From contig JBMNOP010000001.1 of NCBI GenBank assembly GCA_050943135.1, positions 62,001-126,000 on the forward strand: a DNA stretch of 64,000 nucleotides, given 5' to 3'. The notes beneath the pieces are model-generated. The model was not told where the DNA came from and searched no databases. It worked only from the letters and a program-made list of their open reading frames with translations. Source of the DNA: RUG695 sp050943135. Lineage in GTDB: Bacteria; Planctomycetota; Planctomycetia; Pirellulales; Thermoguttaceae. This document shows, in pieces, positions 51,978-61,345 of this stretch; positions within the stretch are counted from its first letter, which is position 1, and the number at the start of each line of letters is the position of its first letter. The translations under genes were made by a program, and so were the position numbers.

Positions 51978-52192
51978 CGGCTGTCATCCTCGCGGCAAAT
52001 ACATGAAATAATGCTTCCTTATACAAAGTTTTCTTCCAACTTGTCAAGTCTTCTTAAAATTTCTTCATTTTTACCATTGTTTCTCAAAACTTCTCCCCAA
52101 TAATCATTTTAGAGGCGTTGTTCTGCCGGTTGATTCTCCGGCCTACGCCGCGGACAAAGAGGTTTTTTCACGTTAGATGCTAGGCAGAGGAA

Positions 52193-52405
52193 ATGGCTAT
52201 CAGAATCGAAAGACGAATCAAAAAGAAGACGGAAGAAAAGAGACTTCTCAGCGCTTATGCCGCCGCGGAATATTTGGGTGTTAGTTACCCGACCTTCAAG
52301 CAGATGGTTCAGAAGAACAATATCCCGTTTATTTCCAGTGAAAAGCGGAAATTTTTTACGTTGCCGGCGCTTGACCGCTTTCTGGAGACGGGGGGCACGC
52401 GGTGA
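52193..52405 (+). CDS. Excisionase-like DNA-binding protein
   Basis: 70 residues. Basic N-terminus then a MerR/helix-turn-helix 17 domain: LLSAYAAAEYLGVSYPTFKQMVQKNNIPFI. Small size and position before the integrase suggest Xis. Confidence 0.75.
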   Translation: MAIRIERRIKKKTEEKRLLSAYAAAEYLGVSYPTFKQMVQKNNIPFISSEKRKFFTLPALDRFLETGGTR

Positions 52406-52494
52406 ACCTGCTGTTGACCTTTTGCTCCCGATTGGTTATAAGCCGGCCGGTCGTTTAGCGGTCGATTGCTGCGAGCAGAGAGGAGCAGTGAAAC

Positions 52495-53646
52495 ATGGCA
52501 GCAATCAAAACGATTAAAACGCGGACCGGCACGCGGTATCAGATTCAGTTTTATCTTCACCGGAAACGCAGGTTTTTGAGTCTCGGCAGCGGATTTACGC
52601 TCAGACAGGCCAGGCGGATCAGGGAATCCGTTGAAGATGCCGTCAACGCGATCGAGACCGGGGGAACCCCGTCCCGGTCGGTGATCGGTTTTCTGGCAGA
52701 TCTCCCAACGGACCTGCGCAAGAAATTCGAGAACGTCGGTCTGCTGGAACGCAGCAAAGAGGTTACGACCTTGGAGCTTTGGCAAAAGTTCCTCGAAGAA
52801 GGTCCTGACCGGAAAGAGTCGACGCAGCGGACCTACGTCACCGTTCGGAAGCGCTTTTTTGCCTTTTTTAAGCCGGGTGGCGACCCTCGCCTGATCACGA
52901 CCGGCGACTGCAAAAGGTGGAAGAAATTCCTTAAATCGCACGGATACGCCGAGGCAACGCTCGCCGGCAGTCACAGTCGGGCCAACGCGGTCTTCCGATG
53001 GGGGGTTCGGCGAGGGTATGTTGACCAGAACCCTTTCGAAGGCATTAAGCGCGAATCGTTCGTCAACGAGCGTCGAATGCACTTTGTGCCGTTGGATCAC
53101 TATGAGCGGCTTTTAGAAGCCTGTCCCGACCAGTGCTGGCGGACTTTATTGGCGTTGTGTCGGATCGGCGGCCTAAGGAATCCGTCCGAGACGCTTGCGC
53201 TCCGGTGGTCCGACGTCGATTGGGAGCATCAGTCGCTTTTGGTCCACGCTTCCAAGACAGAGGCCTATGCCGACAAAGGAACGCGGCTCATCCCGATGTT
53301 CCCCCGCTTGCGCGAGGAGTTGGAGCAGCAGTATGACCTGACCGAAGAGAGGGGAAGTCCTTACGTGATCGACCACTGGCGTGACACCGCGGCGAATATG
53401 CGTACTCAATTTCACCGGATCATCTTCCTGGCCGGTCTTGAGCCGTGGGAGCGAGCCTTTCAGAACCTGCGCGAGAGCCGGGCGAACGAGTTGTGGAGCG
53501 ACTATCCGGAACATGTGGCGAGCAAATGGCTGGGGCACTCCAAGCGGATCGCTTTCAGTCACTATCTCCAGGTGACGGACGAGCAGTTCCAAAGGGCATT
53601 AGGTGAAAAGTCAACGCCCTCTTCCCCTCAGTTGGCGGAGTTTTGA
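52495..53646 (+). CDS. int: Tyrosine site-specific integrase
   Basis: 383 residues. SAM-like N-terminal core-binding domain (~100-180), then the catalytic domain: Arg I in RIGGLRNPSETLALRW (~222-237), Lys in HASKTEAY, the HxxR box as QNLRESRANEL (His replaced by Gln), GHS His (~356), and Tyr nucleophile in SHYLQV (~364). The QNLR form is what I associate with planctomycete integrases. The 3' end (about 34 bp, coding TPSSPQLAEF) lies inside attR. Confidence 0.9.
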   Translation: MAAIKTIKTRTGTRYQIQFYLHRKRRFLSLGSGFTLRQARRIRESVEDAVNAIETGGTPSRSVIGFLADLPTDLRKKFENVGLLERSKEVTTLELWQKFLEEGPDRKESTQRTYVTVRKRFFAFFKPGGDPRLITTGDCKRWKKFLKSHGYAEATLAGSHSRANAVFRWGVRRGYVDQNPFEGIKRESFVNERRMHFVPLDHYERLLEACPDQCWRTLLALCRIGGLRNPSETLALRWSDVDWEHQSLLVHASKTEAYADKGTRLIPMFPRLREELEQQYDLTEERGSPYVIDHWRDTAANMRTQFHRIIFLAGLEPWERAFQNLRESRANELWSDYPEHVASKWLGHSKRIAFSHYLQVTDEQFQRALGEKSTPSSPQLAEF

Positions 53647-53836
53647 CGGTCGACTCAAAAACGACCGTCAAAACGACCGTCAAAGTATTTAGAAAATATA
53701 TAAAATATTTAAAAATTTCTGTAAGCCCACAACGCCCAACCAGCGCGGTTTGAGCCCTAAAAACAGGGCAAAACGCATAAAAAAAGCGGTTTCAAGGAAG
53801 ATCCTCAAAACCGCTAATCATGGGCGTGCATGGACT
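53613..53836. repeat. attR
   Basis: Right copy of the boundary repeat. Contains the int stop, TTTGACGGTCG (53642-53652), CGACCGTCAAA twice in tandem (53662-53672, 53674-53684), TTTGAGCCCTA (53749-53759), the tRNA terminator and the 16-nt tRNA 3' end (53821-53836). Confidence 0.9.
53777..53815 (-). terminator. Rho-independent terminator of tRNA-Ile
   Basis: On the minus strand AGCGGTTT / AAACCGCT stem followed by seven T. A copy is kept in attL (12533-12570). Confidence 0.8.
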
Positions 53837-53895
53837 CGAACCATGGACCTCGTCCTTATCAGGGACGCGCTCTAACCAAACTGAGCTATACGCCC
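53821..53895 (-). tRNA. tRNA-Ile (anticodon GAU), prophage target
   Basis: 75 nt. D arm GCTC...GAGC, anticodon loop CTGATAA with GAT, T loop GGTTCGAGTCC, acceptor GGGCGTA/CACGCCC with an A-C mismatch at the last pair. Discriminator A. Its 3' end is formed by the prophage att copy. Confidence 0.93.
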
Positions 53896-53916
53896 AACCC
53901 GAAGGGCACGCCACCT

Positions 53917-53944
53917 ATCTTAACTTTTTTTTGCCCTCCGACAA
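53917..53944 (-). promoter_or_regulatory. Promoter of tRNA-Ile
   Basis: Minus strand TTGTCG, 16-bp spacer, TAAGAT, 21 bp before the tRNA. Confidence 0.55.
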
Positions 53945-54004
53945 GGGGGGCGATTCTCTATTTCCGGGAGATTTTGTTTCCGCGAAAGAGACATAATTAC
54001 AGGT

Positions 54005-56767
54005 TCAGGGGGCTTCGCCCGCTTTCGACGTTTTTTTCACTGCGGTCTTCTTTGCGGCAGTTTTCTTCGTCGTGGCTTTCTTTGCGACCACCGGTTTTTT
54101 GACGCCCGTTTTTTTCGTCGCGGTCTTTTTAGCTGCGGCTCGGCTGCGGGTTCGGGTGACTTTCCCTTTGGCGGCACGCTTCTCCAGCAGGTCGAGCGCG
54201 ATCTCGAAGGTCAGTTCTTCCTGAACCTGATTGTGGGGAAGGGAAGCGTTGGTTACCCCGTCGGTAACGTAAGGACCGTAACGACCGTCCATAAGTTGGA
54301 CCGGGTTTCCCGTAACCGGCGAGTTGTCAAAAACTTTCAGTGGCGTAGATTTCTTAGCTGTTTCTTGGGCGCGTGAGAATTTCGGTTTCGCAAGGAGCTC
54401 CACCGCTTCGGCGAGGGTGATTGTGATCGGCGAATAGTCGGCACCGAGCGAACGGGTTTCGGTTCCGCATTTGATGTAAGGGCCGAACCGCCCGTTATTG
54501 GCGATGATCTCTTTGCGGGTTACCGGGTGCTCGCCCAGTGTACGGGGAAGACTCAATAGGCCGAGAGCATCTTCCAGCGACAGCGTAGCTGGCGTCATTC
54601 CTTTCAGAAGCGAGGCATTTTGCGGCTTTTCATCGTCTTCGGCATCTCCGCGCTGAACATACGGGCCGAATCGGCCAACTTTGACATAGATCTTTTTTCC
54701 CGTTTCCGGGTCAATGCCGAGCGGTTCTTCTTTCTGCGCAGCGTTGAGGAAAAGTTCTTCGACTTTTTCGAGCGTCAGCTCGTCGGGCGGAAGCATGTCG
54801 GGGATTCCGGTCTGCTTTTCCCCCTGCTGAACGAACGGTCCGTAACGGCCGACGCGCACGTAGACAGGTTCACCCTGCGTTCCGTCGGGGTTCGTCGGCG
54901 TGCCGATCAGGATCTGGCTGATGTCACGTGCGTTGATTTCGTTCACTTTGCTTTCAACAAGGGGTTTCAGACCCGGGTGGGGGGCCTCCCCGTCTTTGCC
55001 AAAGTAGAACGTTTTCAGGTATTCGGTACAGTTCAGCTCCCCGCGGCTGATCGCGTCAAGCTGGCTCTCCATGTCGGCGGTAAAATCGTAATCGACCAGT
55101 TCCGGAAAATGGGATTCCAGAAGTTGGCAGACCGCGAAAGCTGTCCAGGTCGGGATCAGGGGCGGGGTCTTCCCCCCCTTCTTTTTGAAGACGTAGTGCC
55201 GGTTCACGATCGTGTCGATGATCGCGGTAAAGGTCGAAGGCCGGCCGATTCCCATCTGGTCGAGTGTTTTGATCAACGAAGTTTCGGTATACCGGGGCTT
55301 CGGCATCGTGGTATGTTGCTGCGGCAGAAGTTCGGCGACCGCAAGTGCCTGCCCGTCGGTAACGTTTGGCAGAATCGTCTCTTGGTCGTCAAGTTCGAAC
55401 GAAGGATCGTCGTTTCCTTCGACATAGGCGCGCAGAAAACCGGGGAACGTGATTGTCTTGCCGCTGGTAAGGAAACGGGCATCGTCGAGTTCGACCATAA
55501 TTTCCTTCTTTTTCCCGACGGCGTTGTTCATTTGGCAGGCGATTGTTCGCTTCCAAATCAGGCTGTAAAGGAGGAATTCATCCGAATTGAGACGGGGACG
55601 GAGTTCCGAAGGTTCGGCAAATCGGCTTCCCGCCGGACGGATTGCTTCGTGAGCCTCTTGTGCATTCTTGACTTTGGTCCGGTAAAAACGGGGGGAGTCG
55701 GGAAGGTATTCCGGGCCGTAATGCGTTTCGATAATCCGGCGCGAAGCGGCGATCGCCTCGGTCGAAAGATTGGTCGAATCGGTACGCATATAAGTGATAT
55801 ATCCGTTTTCGTAGAGACTTTGGGCTACACTCATCGTCATCTTTGACGAGAACCCGAATTTGCGCCCTGCTTCTTGCTGAAGGGTACTTGTGGTAAACGG
55901 GGGAGCCGGATGGGTCGAGTACGGCGTTTCGGTAACCTTGGCGACCTTTGCCGTATGGCTCGAAAGGCGGTCGGTCAGAGCGACGGCGTCGACTTCGGTC
56001 ATTTGGAGGAATTTCTCCGGTTTCAGTAGCTGGCCGGTGTCGGGATTAAAGTCTTTTCCTGCGGGGATGTTCTTCTCGCCGACCGAAACGAGCGCCGCAG
56101 TGAAGGGACTGTTGGCCTCGGTGGCGAATTTTCCCAGAAGCGACCAGTAATCGGCACTGCGGAACGCGATACGTTCCCGCTCTCGTTCGACAATCAGGCG
56201 AACTGCGGCACTCTGCACTCGTCCGGCCGAAAGGTTGTTGTGGATTTTATACCAAAGGAGCGGCGAAATTTCGTAACCGAAAAGACGGTCGATGATACGG
56301 CGGGTCTCTTGAGCCTTGACCAGGTTTTCGTCGATCTGGCGCGGATTGTCCAGCGCGGCCTGAACCGCATCTTCGGTGATTTCATGGAAGACAAGGCGAT
56401 AGACCGGAACGCGTGGTTTGAGGACTTCACGCAAATGCCAGCTGATCGCCTCCCCTTCGCGGTCTTCATCGGTTGCCAGGTAGACGGCCGAGGCTGTTTT
56501 GAGTAGAGCTTTGAGCTTTTTGACCTGCTTGAGTTTATCGGCAGGGATGATGTAGATCGGGTCGAAATTACGGTCAACGTTGACGCCCAGACGTGCCCAC
56601 GGTTCTTTCTTGTATTCCACCGGCAAATCTTTTGTCCCTTTCGGCAAATCACGGATATGCCCGACACTTGCCTCGGTTTTAAAGCCGGGACCGAGATATT
56701 TGCCAACGGTTTTGACTTTATTCGGGGATTCGACGATTACAAGTGCTCCACTCTTTTCGGTTGCCAT
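54005..56767 (-). CDS. topA: DNA topoisomerase I
   Basis: 920 residues. Type IA topoisomerase that relaxes negative supercoils. Toprim domain (LVIVESPNKVKTVGKYLG, TDEDREGEAISWHL), active-site Tyr in YITYMRTDSTNLS (~320). Instead of zinc fingers the C-terminal part has repeats such as PVTRKEIIANNGRFGPYIKCG and PVTGNPVQLMDGRYGPYVTDG, and ends in a ~50-residue Lys/Ala/Thr tail (AAKKTATKKTGVKK) that probably binds DNA. Divergent from the SurA-like gene. Confidence 0.96.
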   Translation of the reverse strand: MATEKSGALVIVESPNKVKTVGKYLGPGFKTEASVGHIRDLPKGTKDLPVEYKKEPWARLGVNVDRNFDPIYIIPADKLKQVKKLKALLKTASAVYLATDEDREGEAISWHLREVLKPRVPVYRLVFHEITEDAVQAALDNPRQIDENLVKAQETRRIIDRLFGYEISPLLWYKIHNNLSAGRVQSAAVRLIVERERERIAFRSADYWSLLGKFATEANSPFTAALVSVGEKNIPAGKDFNPDTGQLLKPEKFLQMTEVDAVALTDRLSSHTAKVAKVTETPYSTHPAPPFTTSTLQQEAGRKFGFSSKMTMSVAQSLYENGYITYMRTDSTNLSTEAIAASRRIIETHYGPEYLPDSPRFYRTKVKNAQEAHEAIRPAGSRFAEPSELRPRLNSDEFLLYSLIWKRTIACQMNNAVGKKKEIMVELDDARFLTSGKTITFPGFLRAYVEGNDDPSFELDDQETILPNVTDGQALAVAELLPQQHTTMPKPRYTETSLIKTLDQMGIGRPSTFTAIIDTIVNRHYVFKKKGGKTPPLIPTWTAFAVCQLLESHFPELVDYDFTADMESQLDAISRGELNCTEYLKTFYFGKDGEAPHPGLKPLVESKVNEINARDISQILIGTPTNPDGTQGEPVYVRVGRYGPFVQQGEKQTGIPDMLPPDELTLEKVEELFLNAAQKEEPLGIDPETGKKIYVKVGRFGPYVQRGDAEDDEKPQNASLLKGMTPATLSLEDALGLLSLPRTLGEHPVTRKEIIANNGRFGPYIKCGTETRSLGADYSPITITLAEAVELLAKPKFSRAQETAKKSTPLKVFDNSPVTGNPVQLMDGRYGPYVTDGVTNASLPHNQVQEELTFEIALDLLEKRAAKGKVTRTRSRAAAKKTATKKTGVKKPVVAKKATTKKTAAKKTAVKKTSKAGEAP

Positions 56768-57098
56768 GCGCTGAACTCTTCGTTAAATCTAAATTCTTCA
56801 AACCCTTTGGGGATCGCGAGTTTTCCCCTCCTTCCAAACATAACATAACGCCCAATGGAAATAAGGTCAAGAAGACTTTTCGAAATCGTATCGAAATACA
56901 ACGGGTCGAATTCCCGTTGATACAAACCGAGAAAATCGTTATAATCTCCCCCTGACGTGGCGGCACTCTCGGAGAGACGGCTTGTCGGGGAGTGCCCCGT
57001 TATTTGTTTGGAATTCGCATTCGTTCGGTTATCGACGTACGCCGCCGTTCGGCTGCGGACGGTGCGCGGTTTTTAGCAAGGTTTTAAGGATATCTCTG
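56768..57098. other. Divergent intergenic region topA / SurA-like gene
   Basis: Holds the plus-strand promoter at 56917-56945. A ~150-nt leader follows; no small gene is supported. No clear topA promoter was found. Confidence 0.5.
56917..56945 (+). promoter_or_regulatory. Sigma-70 promoter of the SurA/PpiD-like gene
   Basis: TTGATA (56917-56922), 17-bp spacer, perfect TATAAT (56940-56945). Confidence 0.78.
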
Positions 57099-59465
57099 AT
57101 GGCCAAACATAATCCTTTCCGGATTTTCAGGAAAAATCAAAAGGCCTGGCTGGCTGGTCTTACGCTTTTCACCATGTTTTCGTTTATCGCACTCGGGTCG
57201 ATGTTTCAGTGCTTGCAAGTCAGTTCTCGTCCGGGACAGGGGGTTGTCTTTGCTAAGACGAAGAGGCTCGGAACATTCGATTACAACACGATGTTGGCCC
57301 AACAGGACGAAGTTAACCGTTTGCAGGTTTTTCTGCAATCCACGGTAAATGCGATGGCAGCCGACGGCCTTCTTGCCAGTCAGGGAAATCTGATTTTTGC
57401 TTTTGAAGGTTCCGAAGATAAGCCCGAAGAGCGGATTCCCGTCATTCTTGACCAGTTGATGGTTCTTTCCGGAGAACTTTCGACGACTTTAAGCGATGGG
57501 GCCGAAGCCCTGGTCAACCGCTGGTTCATTGTCCAGGCGGGGCGTAAGGAGGGCCTTAACCCGACCGAAGCGAATATCGGCGAATACCTTCGCGCGCTCT
57601 TTAACGGAAAGATCAATTCGTCGCACCTGACTCGCGGGCTGGGCGATGCCGGGCTTCGCCAGGACGGCCTGGTCGTCCTCTTGAAAAACCAAATGATCTA
57701 CGACTGGATGCTCCGTAAAGCCGATGGTGGCTGGCGGTCCGATCCGATCACCGCCCTGACGGCGATGCCGACCGGTCACGGGATGATTCCCTCGGTTCCC
57801 GGAGATCAGCTCAAGGTGGGGCAGCGACTCTACCGCACGATGAAGGCCGATACCGCCGTGTTCCCGGTCGAAAACTACTTCGATCAGATTCCCGATCCGA
57901 CCGAAGCACAGGCGCATGCCTTCTTCGAACAGTACAAGAATTCCCCGTGGTCTCCCGTTTCGGAACGCCCCGGGTTCTATCTGCCGACCAAGGCCTCCTA
58001 TGAGGGTGTCGCAGCCGAACTGACCGACGAACTTCTTGATGCGGTTACCGACGAAGAGATCAAAGACTACTACGAATCGCATATCGAAGATTTTGCCCGC
58101 CCGGCTCCGCCGAGTGTGCCCACGCCCGTGCCGGGCATCGAGGGAGCCGAGGAATTCGAACTTCCCGATGATCTCGAATCGCAGTTGGTTCCCGCACCGG
58201 AAGAGCCTGCCGCCGAACCCGCTACGGAGCAACCCGCGGCTGACGATGTTTCGTCGGTCGTCGAATCTTCCCCGTTCCGCCTGGTTGCCTACGAGGAAGA
58301 AGCGGGTGAAACTGCCGTCGAAGCCCCGGAAGCCGTGGCCGAAGCAGCGGCCGATGAAATTCTGACCAAAGAACATGTCGCGGAAGAAATTGCGGAGGAA
58401 GACGTTGTCGATGCGGCCTTCGAAGAGCCTTCCGCCGAACCCGTGGAAATGGTTTCCGAGGATTCCGCTTACTATCCGCTCGAAGAGGTCAGGGAAGGGA
58501 TCCGCCAACAGATCGCCGTCGACAAGCTGGTCGAGGAGCTTGGAGAGATTCAGACCCTGATGGAGGATTTCGCGCGGAGACTCGCAAACAAACGTGCCAA
58601 TGTCTCGACCGACGATTCCGAGCTGATTGAAATCAATCTGCAAGAACTTGCCGAGAAGAAGGGATTTGTTTACTATCAGACGTCGATAGCCGACGAAGAA
58701 GGAAATCCCGTTCCCGCGCTTCTCGACTTTAATGAGGCGGTTTCGTCCCGCACCCTCCCGAACCAGATACTGCATGAAATTTACAGTTCCTCGGTAATGG
58801 ATTACTCGCCGACGATTACTACCCTTATCGACGACAAAATTCACCTTTACTGGGTTACCGAATCGAAGAGCGAACACACCCCGGAATATTCCGAGGTCGA
58901 AGGGCTCGTCGTTGCCACCTGGAAAAAACAGCAGGCGATCGGGCTTGCCGAAAGGGACGCGATTGCTCTGAAAGAACGCATCCTCTCTGATGGGAAAACG
59001 TTGGCGCAGACTGCCGAAGAAGACGGCGATGCGGCGAAGTACCATTTCGTCAGGACCGAGCCGTTTACCCAGTACGATCTGCCCCGTTCGTTCCGGAGTC
59101 CTTCGCTCACTCTGGGCGAGGTTCGTGAAGAAGGGGTCACCGAAGGGAATTCCTATATTGACAACCAATTTCTCGTTGCTGTCGGTGACGGGTTCTTCGA
59201 CACGGTCTACGCCCTCGAAAACGGGGGCGTCGGGGTCTGCCTCAACGCGCCGAAAGATCGTGCCATCACTTTACAGGTCACCGAGCGAGACGACGACGCT
59301 TCGGTTTTCGAGAAGATGGCGGGCCCGGACGGCGAAGGGGTTGATCCGGGCGCGGTTCAAACAATCCGCCTGGTTCAGAACCTGAAATTCCAGGAGGACT
59401 GGCTCAAACAGCTTAAGAAAGATGCCGGATTCGAATGGGTTTGTTACCCGGGGCGTATTCGGTGA
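57099..59465 (+). CDS. Membrane-anchored SurA/PpiD-like protein
   Basis: 788 residues from MAKHNPFRIFRKNQ (AAGGA upstream; the upstream extension has no such features). A membrane anchor lies at ~19-40 (GLTLFTMFSFIALGSMF), the rest is periplasmic. Segments such as DEEIKDYYESHIEDF, YPLEEVREGIRQQIAVDKL and FVYYQTSIADEEG resemble the chaperone parts of SurA/PpiD. No clear PpiC rotamase domain is seen. A Glu/Pro/Ala-rich insert occupies ~340-460. Probably an envelope protein-folding factor, monocistronic with a strong terminator. Confidence 0.65.
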   Translation: MAKHNPFRIFRKNQKAWLAGLTLFTMFSFIALGSMFQCLQVSSRPGQGVVFAKTKRLGTFDYNTMLAQQDEVNRLQVFLQSTVNAMAADGLLASQGNLIFAFEGSEDKPEERIPVILDQLMVLSGELSTTLSDGAEALVNRWFIVQAGRKEGLNPTEANIGEYLRALFNGKINSSHLTRGLGDAGLRQDGLVVLLKNQMIYDWMLRKADGGWRSDPITALTAMPTGHGMIPSVPGDQLKVGQRLYRTMKADTAVFPVENYFDQIPDPTEAQAHAFFEQYKNSPWSPVSERPGFYLPTKASYEGVAAELTDELLDAVTDEEIKDYYESHIEDFARPAPPSVPTPVPGIEGAEEFELPDDLESQLVPAPEEPAAEPATEQPAADDVSSVVESSPFRLVAYEEEAGETAVEAPEAVAEAAADEILTKEHVAEEIAEEDVVDAAFEEPSAEPVEMVSEDSAYYPLEEVREGIRQQIAVDKLVEELGEIQTLMEDFARRLANKRANVSTDDSELIEINLQELAEKKGFVYYQTSIADEEGNPVPALLDFNEAVSSRTLPNQILHEIYSSSVMDYSPTITTLIDDKIHLYWVTESKSEHTPEYSEVEGLVVATWKKQQAIGLAERDAIALKERILSDGKTLAQTAEEDGDAAKYHFVRTEPFTQYDLPRSFRSPSLTLGEVREEGVTEGNSYIDNQFLVAVGDGFFDTVYALENGGVGVCLNAPKDRAITLQVTERDDDASVFEKMAGPDGEGVDPGAVQTIRLVQNLKFQEDWLKQLKKDAGFEWVCYPGRIR

Positions 59466-59477
59466 ATCATTTGGTTA

Positions 59478-59524
59478 GGCGAAAAAAGGGGGAGCGAAAA
59501 CCTTTCGCTCCCCCTTTTTTCGCC
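59478..59524. terminator. Strong (possibly bidirectional) terminator
   Basis: Perfect 22-bp inverted repeat, arms 59478-59499 and 59503-59524, loop ACC, with A and T runs inside the arms so that it can work in both directions. Separates the SurA-like gene from the atp operon. Confidence 0.9.
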
Positions 59525-59530
59525 TGATTG

Positions 59531-59558
59531 TTGATTTTTCGTGGTTTCCGACTATGAT
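59531..59558 (+). promoter_or_regulatory. Promoter of the ATP synthase operon
   Basis: TTGATT (59531-59536), 16-bp spacer, TATGAT (59553-59558), ~35 bp before the first gene. Confidence 0.6.
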
Positions 59559-59592
59559 AGCGTAGGTAATTAGGGCCAGGGAGGTCAAGGAT

Positions 59593-59862
59593 ATGCCGCA
59601 CTCAGACGAAGGTCCCCGCGAGAGTCTTTCCCCGCTGGCGATCGGCTATATGTGGAGCACCCGGATCCTCTCGCTGTCGATCGAGATGGGACTGATCGTG
59701 ATGGCATTCTATTGGCTCGACCGAAAACTGGCGACGACACCCGTTTTTACCATCATCGGCACCCTGACAGCGGTCACCGTTTTTATCGTTCAGATGATCG
59801 CAATGACGAAAAAGCTGGTCTCGCATCCCTCGGAGGAGAATTCCGCGGATAAATCGGAATAA
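59593..59862 (+). CDS. AtpI/AtpZ-like small membrane protein
   Basis: 89 residues with two membrane spans (ILSLSIEMGLIVMAFYWL, VFTIIGTLTAVTVFIVQMIAM). It has the shape of the AtpI/AtpZ proteins that precede Fo genes and help c-ring assembly or Mg uptake. SD GGGAGG. First gene of the operon. Confidence 0.72.
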   Translation: MPHSDEGPRESLSPLAIGYMWSTRILSLSIEMGLIVMAFYWLDRKLATTPVFTIIGTLTAVTVFIVQMIAMTKKLVSHPSEENSADKSE

Positions 59863-59874
59863 CGGCAAGGTTTA

Positions 59875-60432
59875 ATGGAGAGTAACGCGCGGGGCGATTC
59901 AGCCGCGACCAGGCATTCGCTCGTGAAAGATATTAAGACACCTAAGGACCGTTTTCGCAGAGAGACCGACGGCAAGTTCCCGGCCTCTCCTTCGCGCTTT
60001 TCTCTGTCGACTGCTCTTTTCTTCTATTGGATCTATGCTGCGGTGATTTACGGCGGTGCGGTATGTTTGATCCGATTCTTTTGCGAAGCCTATCCCCTGC
60101 GTGCGGCGTTCTACGCCGGGGGGGTAGTTTTTACTGCGGGAAACCTCGCGATCTGCTGCGCGTTCTACTGTAAGAAGAAGTATGGCGCGTTGGTGGAATT
60201 GCTCGTCTCCTTGGCCGTTCGTACGGGACTCCCCCTGGCGGTGGCCCTTGTCCTTTGTTGTACAATGGATAAAATACTCGGAAGAGCGGTTATATTAACT
60301 CTGGCCGCTTTCTATGTATTGACCCTCCCCTTTGAAGTCTGGGTGACACTGCCGGGTCGGCCGGTTTCGGTGTGTAACAAAGACTCGCAAAAAAAGGAAG
60401 AAAGTGTTAAAGATGAACGGCGAACTGATTGA
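59875..60432 (+). CDS. ATP synthase I-like membrane protein
   Basis: 185 residues with four membrane spans after a charged N-terminus (~55 residues). Weak similarity in layout to ATP synthase subunit I. Lies between the AtpI/Z-like gene and atpB, overlapping the latter by ~29 bp, so a role in Fo assembly is likely. Assignment mainly by position. Confidence 0.6.
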   Translation: MESNARGDSAATRHSLVKDIKTPKDRFRRETDGKFPASPSRFSLSTALFFYWIYAAVIYGGAVCLIRFFCEAYPLRAAFYAGGVVFTAGNLAICCAFYCKKKYGALVELLVSLAVRTGLPLAVALVLCCTMDKILGRAVILTLAAFYVLTLPFEVWVTLPGRPVSVCNKDSQKKEESVKDERRTD

Positions 60433-61249
60433 TGTAGCCGAAATCGGCGCGCACGTTTCCGACGCACCCGACTTTCATGTTCCCGAATTCCTCGGTGGTC
60501 ATATTCACCTGCCCTGTGTTCATCTGTTCGGTTACGATCTCCAGATCACAAAGTTTATGGTCATCGAGCTTGCTGTGGCCCTTTTGATGATCCTCATGTT
60601 TGTTCCTCTGGCGCACAAGATCAAGTCGGGTAAGCCGGTTCGCGGGCGTTTTTGGAATCTGCTGGAAGTCTTCCTTCTCTATCTTCGTGACCGCGTCATC
60701 TACCCCTCGATTGGTGAGAAAAATGCCAGGCCGTACGTTCCGTTTTTGTGGACCCTCTTCTTCTTCATTTTGCTATGCAATCTGGGGGGGATGCTTCCAT
60801 GGTGCGGTTCCCCGACCGGATCGATAGCCGTAACAGCGGTCTTGGCGGGTATTACCTATGCCGTGGTTATCGGCGGGGGGATGGTTAAGCAGGGTGCTTT
60901 CAAATACTGGGTTCACCAGGTTCCCAAAATGGACATACCCGGGCCTTTGGCCATTTTTCTGAAACCGATGATCTTTGCCATTGAGGTGGTTGGCAACCTG
61001 ATCAAACATTTTGTCTTGGCGATTCGTCTCCTGGCGAATATGTTTGCCGGGCACGTTATTTTAGCAGTCTTCCTTGCGTTCATTTCCGGAACGGCGAGTA
61101 TTCTCTGGCTCTGGCCTTTGGTTACTGCCTGCAGTCTCGGAATGAGCCTGGCGCTCAGCTGTCTGGAACTCTTTGTGGCGTTCCTGCAAGCCTATATTTT
61201 CACCTTCCTCGCCGCGCTTTTCATCGGAATGGCGCAGCACCAACACTAA
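60404..61249 (+). CDS. atpB: ATP synthase Fo subunit a
   Basis: 281 residues with 5-6 membrane helices. Essential Arg in AIRLLANMFAGHVIL (~207-221), final helix FTFLAALFIGMAQHQH. SD AAGGA fits the GTG at 60404; an ATG at 60413 (MNGELIDV) is the alternative. Proton channel of Fo. Confidence 0.93.
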   Translation: MLKMNGELIDVAEIGAHVSDAPDFHVPEFLGGHIHLPCVHLFGYDLQITKFMVIELAVALLMILMFVPLAHKIKSGKPVRGRFWNLLEVFLLYLRDRVIYPSIGEKNARPYVPFLWTLFFFILLCNLGGMLPWCGSPTGSIAVTAVLAGITYAVVIGGGMVKQGAFKYWVHQVPKMDIPGPLAIFLKPMIFAIEVVGNLIKHFVLAIRLLANMFAGHVILAVFLAFISGTASILWLWPLVTACSLGMSLALSCLELFVAFLQAYIFTFLAALFIGMAQHQH

Positions 61250-61345
61250 GAAATCGCGTGGTGTGTCCGCGCTTGATACCATATAAGGGTTTTACTGGAA
61301 ATTACCATTTTGTCTTTCCAACCAGTGTTTTTTAAGGAGAGTTCT

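Larger units (their letters stand above)
12377..53836. mobile_element. Prophage of siphovirus type integrated in the 3' end of tRNA-Ile(GAU)
   Basis: Bounded by an imperfect ~220-bp direct repeat (12377-12591 and 53613-53836). Integrase and excisionase sit at the right end, and terminase, portal, capsid, tape measure and tail genes follow in the usual order. The left copy keeps only the last 16 nt of tRNA-Ile, while the right copy is continuous with the intact tRNA, as expected for tyrosine-recombinase integration into the T-arm/acceptor end. All core structural and replication genes look intact, so the phage could be functional, although no endolysin is recognised. Confidence 0.93.

Noticed and set aside
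12377..53836. Integrative conjugative element or transposon
   Set aside because: No relaxase, conjugation or transposase genes; terminase, portal, capsid and tape measure genes define a phage.
54620..55846. 408-codon plus-strand frame over topA
   Set aside because: Antisense shadow of topoisomerase I.
57489..59168. 559-codon minus-strand frame
   Set aside because: Antisense shadow of the SurA/PpiD-like gene; no family features and no start signals.
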